DNA of 64,000 bases, from contig JAYKKI010000159.1 in NCBI GenBank assembly GCA_039881145.1, forward strand, positions 51,001 to 115,000. The letters are read 5' to 3'. Positions 58,839 through 64,000 of the stretch are shown here, piece after piece. A program made the position numbers and the translations under genes. How positions within the stretch are numbered: position 1 is the stretch's first letter; every line of letters begins with the position of its first letter. Under the pieces are notes generated by a model that ran no database searches, was not told the origin of the DNA, and saw only the letters and a list, made by a program, of their open reading frames with translations. The stretch comes from Druceiella hillmani (taxonomy: Eukaryota > Arthropoda > Insecta > Lepidoptera > Hepialidae).

Positions 58839-61119
58839 CTAAATAAGTTTTATATACCACATACTCCATTCGGTAGAGAATATCGACAATTTTACGGACA
58901 ATTTGGTTAGATATATTCCCCAATTAACCCCGAGGAATGTTGCATTTGTCCATATTCAAAGAGTTCACTTTACTTATATAAATGTTAACAAAATGAGCTG
59001 GTAATATGAAGTATCGTGTTATGAGCAACGTATATAATTATTTAGACACTAAATTACATAATATTGCCTTGAGATATATCTTATTCTATTAACTTACAAG
59101 ACTTGATACATTTGAAAATTACAAACGATTTGTCTTAAGTGCTGTAAAGCCATCATCGGTTGACATTGAAATTAACTTTTTTCTTTGTCCTGCCGATTGT
59201 TACACAAATATTTTCCCTTTTTCCCTTTCATTTTCATTCGTAAATAAATACCAAGCTGGTTAATGTTTAAATATTTCCCCAGTTTTATTTTTTGCATTCT
59301 CTAACATCATAATATGTCAATTTCGTACTTTATCAAGCATAGTTTCCACATAATTATCACGAAAATTTAATGCCGCCTTTAAGTAATATAATTGCATAAA
59401 TTAAACAAAAATAATAACACAGAAAATTGCATATTTAGTAACAAACATGTTGGTTGGTTTTTTATAGTATTTCTGAACATTCAGTTCAAATAAACTTGTG
59501 TCTTTTTTTACTTTTGTGTGAGACATTAAGTGGGAAGGAGACGTAAAATTGAAATATTGGCATTAACTTTGTCAGACCTACTGTACTTGCGAAAAAAATA
59601 AAATTTTCCCAAAGATACACAACCCAAATCATATACATCGCCGTTTCTTGTTTCTTGTCGTGATTTATAATAAAAATATACATGTTTAAAAAGAAGATAT
59701 CTAGTAAGTAAAGTTTGTCAACTAAATAGCTTCAATTATGGTGTTATTAAAAAAAAATTTATCAGAATAAAAATGCGCGTACCGTTGCTTCCCAACAGGG
59801 GTTTTGTAAGACGAGTGAATATATAATAAACAAAAAGATAATGGAGAAACTTTGAGACATTATCATAATACAGTGTAACAATGTTGAGAATCAGAGCCAG
59901 CGTTTCATCAAATGGAAGCAGCAAAGATTATCTCTCCCCCCCCCCTCTCACTCTCTTTCTGTTTCTCTCTGTCTCTTCTGCTCTAAAATCCTGACTTATT
60001 ACTATTCATTTATTATACTAAGTTTTCATGAACATGCGCTTCTTAAATCTCAATTTCTACCTAATTTTAAACAGCCGCTTTAATTATTGTTACATAAATT
60101 CAACACACTCATGGAATAGAACCAGAATCAAAAGGGTTGATACCTATTAGTACTTGATTAGTGGTTCTTTGTAATTATGTTTTTTTCAGAATAATTTTAT
60201 TCTTTGCGACATTTCTCCAGGCCTTACTCATTCTACTTAGCTGTATTGTATCACAATTCACTTTTCGTTCATTATATAAAAACGTTTAAATGTTTAATAG
60301 CATCGACCTGGCCAAAGATAAATCTTCAGTCTAGCTTTATTATGTCTATTCACCAAATTTATTTCGTCTCCAGTTGTTGTTTTACTATTTGAAAATATAA
60401 TAATTTGAAAAGATTAAAATGGAACGAGTTGAGAAAGTTTGAAGTGGAAATTGTAATGTATTGGAACGATATTGATTGCACCTCAACTTGACGTATATTC
60501 ATCAATCCTACAATAAGATACTTTTTTCATATGTTTTGACTAAAAGTTGAAATTTGAAGACAAATTAATAAAAAAAAGCCAAATTATAATTTCATAAGCA
60601 GGGAAAGACCTTGTGATTATTGAAAAGTAAGATATCATTGAATTTTTTGGATTTAATTTAATAAAGTAACTTATCTAACCGTTCCCTACGTGTGTATTTT
60701 TTGTGATGTTAATAGACACCTCATAATCTTGCACGAATTTCCATTCAACTCTTTATTACCCTTATTTATAATAGGAATTGAAGTCGGAAATAGCGAAAAT
60801 AAATAAGGGTGATATTTAAAATAATAAGTTAATTGAACTTCCATTAATTGTAATAAATTACAACTCCATTCTATAATCGAATTTCATTTAAATATTCACT
60901 ACAATTGAAAACAATCATATTATGCGCGACAACCGTGACAGCAACAACGAGGTTTGCCTTTAAACCTTTGCCTTTAAACCTTTGCTACGTGTTCTCTCTC
61001 ATTTGACACGTCGAACGTAAACAGTAATAAACTGAAGCGAATACTTTAATCAATAATGCTATAATAATAATTCTATCTAACACACACATACACGTGCTTA
61101 CAAATTATCCTTACTTGCG

Positions 61120-61120
<1 letters not shown>
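58839..61120. other. AT-rich interval with a CT tract
   Basis: 59930-59985 is a run of C then CT/CTCT units. No gene recognised elsewhere. Confidence 0.35.
60953..60984. repeat. 14-bp tandem repeat, about 2.3 copies
   Basis: Unit tttgcctttaaacc repeated in register. Confidence 0.85.
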
Positions 61121-61175
<55 letters not shown>

Positions 61176-61194
61176 TTATATTTATATATATATA
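61121..61194. repeat. (TA)n microsatellite
   Basis: TA tract with one TGTA and two TTTATA interruptions. Confidence 0.95.
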
Positions 61195-63764
61195 ATCATG
61201 GTCTAGTAATAATGGAGTTAGAGAAGGAGAAACAATTAAAAGCTTTATTTCTTTTCCATTGCAAATATTGGAAATTTATTTCCACTTTTTTTTAAATATC
61301 AGTCCGAATTATTTCAGGTTTTTCAGTTTGGGTACTACGAAGATAAAAGGAAAGAGGGATGTTTTTATTAGCAAATTCTGGATCATAAGTCAAAAATGTT
61401 GTAGCATAAATTAAAATTAACAATAGTTTCGGAATGTTCAAATAAAGCTCTTTCATAAAATATCCAATCTGACTTGTTATCTTTTAAATTTCCTCTCCTT
61501 ATATCCTCTCCACTTTGAATGAAAGTAAAAATATTTCTAAAATTGCTTCGCTGAAAAGGCAATAGTAGCAGATGTTGTTGAGAGAAAAAAAGCAGCCGTG
61601 ACACACGGACAAATAGATATCGAAATTTCACCACAAGAATTAGTTTTTATTAATTGATTGTTCAATGCCGAATGTCGCACTTTGAAGAAATTTTAGCACT
61701 AGGTATATAGGTCATGAAACAATCTTCAATATTTTTCTTTGATAAAAAATAATGGAAAACAAATATTGTTTACAAAATTTACAGCTAGAATTGGTAAACA
61801 GATTTTATTATTTTATGGGTTAAAAGGTAGAATTCAAATGGGCGCAGTCGCTTTACGAATTTTTCAATTTAGAGTTTCTCGAGAAGAACAAATTTTCACG
61901 TCTCAATAGAAAATTACTGTATTAAATCTTTATTTACGAGATTTGTTTTACTTGAATTGAAAGTCTAGTAACATGTAAGGCAATTATAATTATAAATTAT
62001 TTCCAATAATTGATCTGTGTTAGTATTTTCTCGGAGTATGTCATGTTGCGCGTGTCCTCTAACATATTAAAACTAAAAGTGAATACCCTCTCAGCAATAA
62101 TTTGTTTATTTCGTCACTATGTATTCTACTTCGCAGCGTTTGTATTCCGGTGCTGTTTAGTCAATTGTGCGCTTCCCACACATTTGCTTCGGTTGTAAAC
62201 AACTTTGGGTGGCAAATAAAGTAATCCTAACTTATTGTTCCCCCATGTAAACAGACGCACCGCCTCCGCCGTACTCATTCGATATTACAAAGCTATTGTC
62301 TTGTTTTATAGTCGTTCTGTTTGCATCGTGATCAACATATTTGCGTCGAGGTTCATCTGCTTGTTGGCTATCGTTGCCATGTTAGATTTAACACGGAAAT
62401 GGAAAATGAAATCCGCATGATATGGAGATCGCTTTGCGAGGCATTTTATAATTTTCAGCGTTTTGAAACTTTCGGCTTCTCTTTTATGCGCGAATCGTCA
62501 ATGCTCTTGTTAACAATAAACATGTCGAACAACAGTATCCGAAAATATAATTTTGTATCACCTAATAATTTGAAGTAAATTAAAAAAAAAACTAATTAAT
62601 TTAAATGTCTTGAAATTAAATTAAAAACTTGTAAATTTTGTTTTTAAAAGTTACATAAGAAAGAAGCCGAAAGAAATTTTAAAAAATTGAAAGTTTAGTT
62701 CAATGGGACTATATTTAGATATAATTGCGAATAATATACGTAGCAGAAGGAAATATCAAAGTTTTTATTTGCCTTAATATGCTACGTGCAGAAAAAAGTT
62801 ATGAAGATGTTCAAAACGTATGTATGTTTAAGTGAATGAAATAAATATGATTCTATTAACTCAAGTTTCGCACAAGAAGATGGATGGACTAACGTGGTGA
62901 TATAAGGTAATGAAAAAGCGATTTATTACGGTTATCATCCAACGTCAATGATGACAGACGTCTCATATTACAACATTTCCTTTCAAGTGCGTAATTTTAG
63001 TAGAAGCGTACCAATTTTTGAAATTATTTGTAATAGAATTTAAATCTTATTCGTAGATAAGATCCCATAAAATTACTGTGAATAACAAATCCACAAATAA
63101 CGAAGTATTAAATAAATGAAAAACGGGGATTCGCTGAAGTAATTGCAAATATTAAGGAAATACATAATTATTCGTCTATTAAACCATTTATTTTTGCGTT
63201 GTTATTGGGATAAAATCGCAAATAAACTGTGGATTCTCACAAAATTACAATTAACTAAATAATTAAAAATATGAAAATACTTCTGTCCTTGAAAGAAATA
63301 TCATAAAAACTAACTTCTGACAAGAAAATGATAAGAACATAAACCTATTAAATATTAAAGTGAAACTGGCAGTACGAGAGTTCCTAGATAGTAACAATAT
63401 ATTTCGAAATATAAACTTTTTGTTTTTCGAAATATCTTTTTAATTTTTGTTGCATGTTAGTTAAAACTAAGTAAAGGAGAAGGATGGTGTTGTACTTGAC
63501 AGTTTGGAAACTCGTATCCTGCAAAGTAAATAACTAACCGTGGAAACAAAAAGAATCAAAAAACGTTAATTATGCAATAGTTTCGTTGTTTTCGTTAAGG
63601 TAATTAATTTATGCACTTCTGTAAACTTGTATTGAAATATTTGTTAGTCTAAAAAATACGGACAGTAAGTTTGAAATTATATGGCTTCATTTTGTCGTCA
63701 CTCGGCTATTAAACTCTGAAAATAAAATTTATTAGCATCACAATTATTTATTTACTTTATTTAT
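61195..63764. other. mixed interval with repeat debris and one GC-richer island
   Basis: A fragment 'gccgtgacacacggacaaat' at 61595-61615 resembles the GACA-string part of the retroposon family. 62020-62500 is GC-richer (cagacgcaccgcctccgccg), with an acceptor-like 'tctacttcgcag' near 62135 followed by 28 open codons. It is a candidate regulatory island or exon; no donor was found. The remainder is AT-rich. Confidence 0.3.
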
Positions 63765-63960
63765 TTACATACTTTAATGTATCTAATTGATAAATATGAT
63801 TGAATTATTGCTACGGTAGCACTCTTTTACAACCAACCATAACATCGGTCCAGCTCAGCTCGACGAACAACCGGGAATCGAACCAGGGTCCCCGCGGTAC
63901 ACCCCATAGTCAAAGGCCATATGTATTTTAAACAACCCAATACACCAAATAGGACTAAAT
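63765..63960 (-). mobile_element. tRNA-derived SINE, minus strand
   Basis: On minus the order is 'ggcctttgactatggggtgt', 'accgcggggaccctggttcg', 'attcccggttgttcgtcgag', then 'atcaattagatacattaaag' and an AAATAAATAA-type tail. It matches the copy at 14455-14640 along its length. T-arm at 63871-63887 in plus coordinates, with one mismatched pair. Confidence 0.75.
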
Positions 63961-64000
63961 CCAATTAGGACTAAATCCTTCAGCTTACGGGTATATCGAC

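Overview
The window looks like insect nuclear DNA, most likely from a moth or butterfly (Lepidoptera) or a close relative. It is very AT-rich, with no bacterial gene organisation and no long open frame that reads as a real protein. The taxonomic hint comes from repeat motifs I remember as common in lepidopteran sequence: 'ggaaccct...gtcggtctgtctatct', 'agacggacggacggac', 'ctagctgccc...gggcaaaa', and a retroposon tail ending '...cttggtcggttttt'. That is recollection, not a database match.

The window is mainly an intron or gene desert with decayed transposons, microsatellites, one large minisatellite and a few GC-richer islands. No complete functional gene can be defended. The only support for a host gene is a set of short plus-strand segments with good splice sites: a first coding exon at 909-961 beside a CpG-rich edge (1-230), and candidate internal exons at 20166-20251, 27887-27926 and 43368-43398. 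The first, second and last of these are phase-compatible, so one gene with introns near 20 kb is possible but unproven.

Layout. 1-8 kb: two inverted ~615 bp copies of a dead IS630/Tc1-mariner-type transposase fragment (1083-1696 and 7123-7737) flank a THAP-domain gene relic on the minus strand (4377-5534). 9-14 kb: the end of a LINE reverse transcriptase (minus), an 80-bp triplet repeat, lepidopteran-type retroposon debris and a tRNA-derived SINE (14455-14640). 18-22 kb: hairpins, a degenerate coding patch and a pogo/Tigger-like transposase relic. 23.5-24.7 kb: about 30 copies of a 40-bp minisatellite. 25-44 kb: mostly featureless AT-rich DNA with GC-richer islands, short ORFs, an unidentified 90-codon open frame (36850-37118, minus), a 700-bp pyrimidine tract (42190-42896) and a GC-rich island at 44 kb. 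44.8-58.5 kb: two mariner relics, one with its 5' terminal repeat, SINE and LINE fragments, a ~690 bp retroposon, and many long (TA)n tracts. 61-64 kb: a TA tract, a GC-richer island and a minus-strand SINE.

The genes do not form a pathway. Each mobile element seen carries stops, frameshifts or truncations, so the region records old insertions. The least explained items are the recently duplicated inverted pair around the THAP relic, several perfect short hairpins, the TA tract bracketed by a 33-bp direct repeat, and protein-like patches whose families I could not name.
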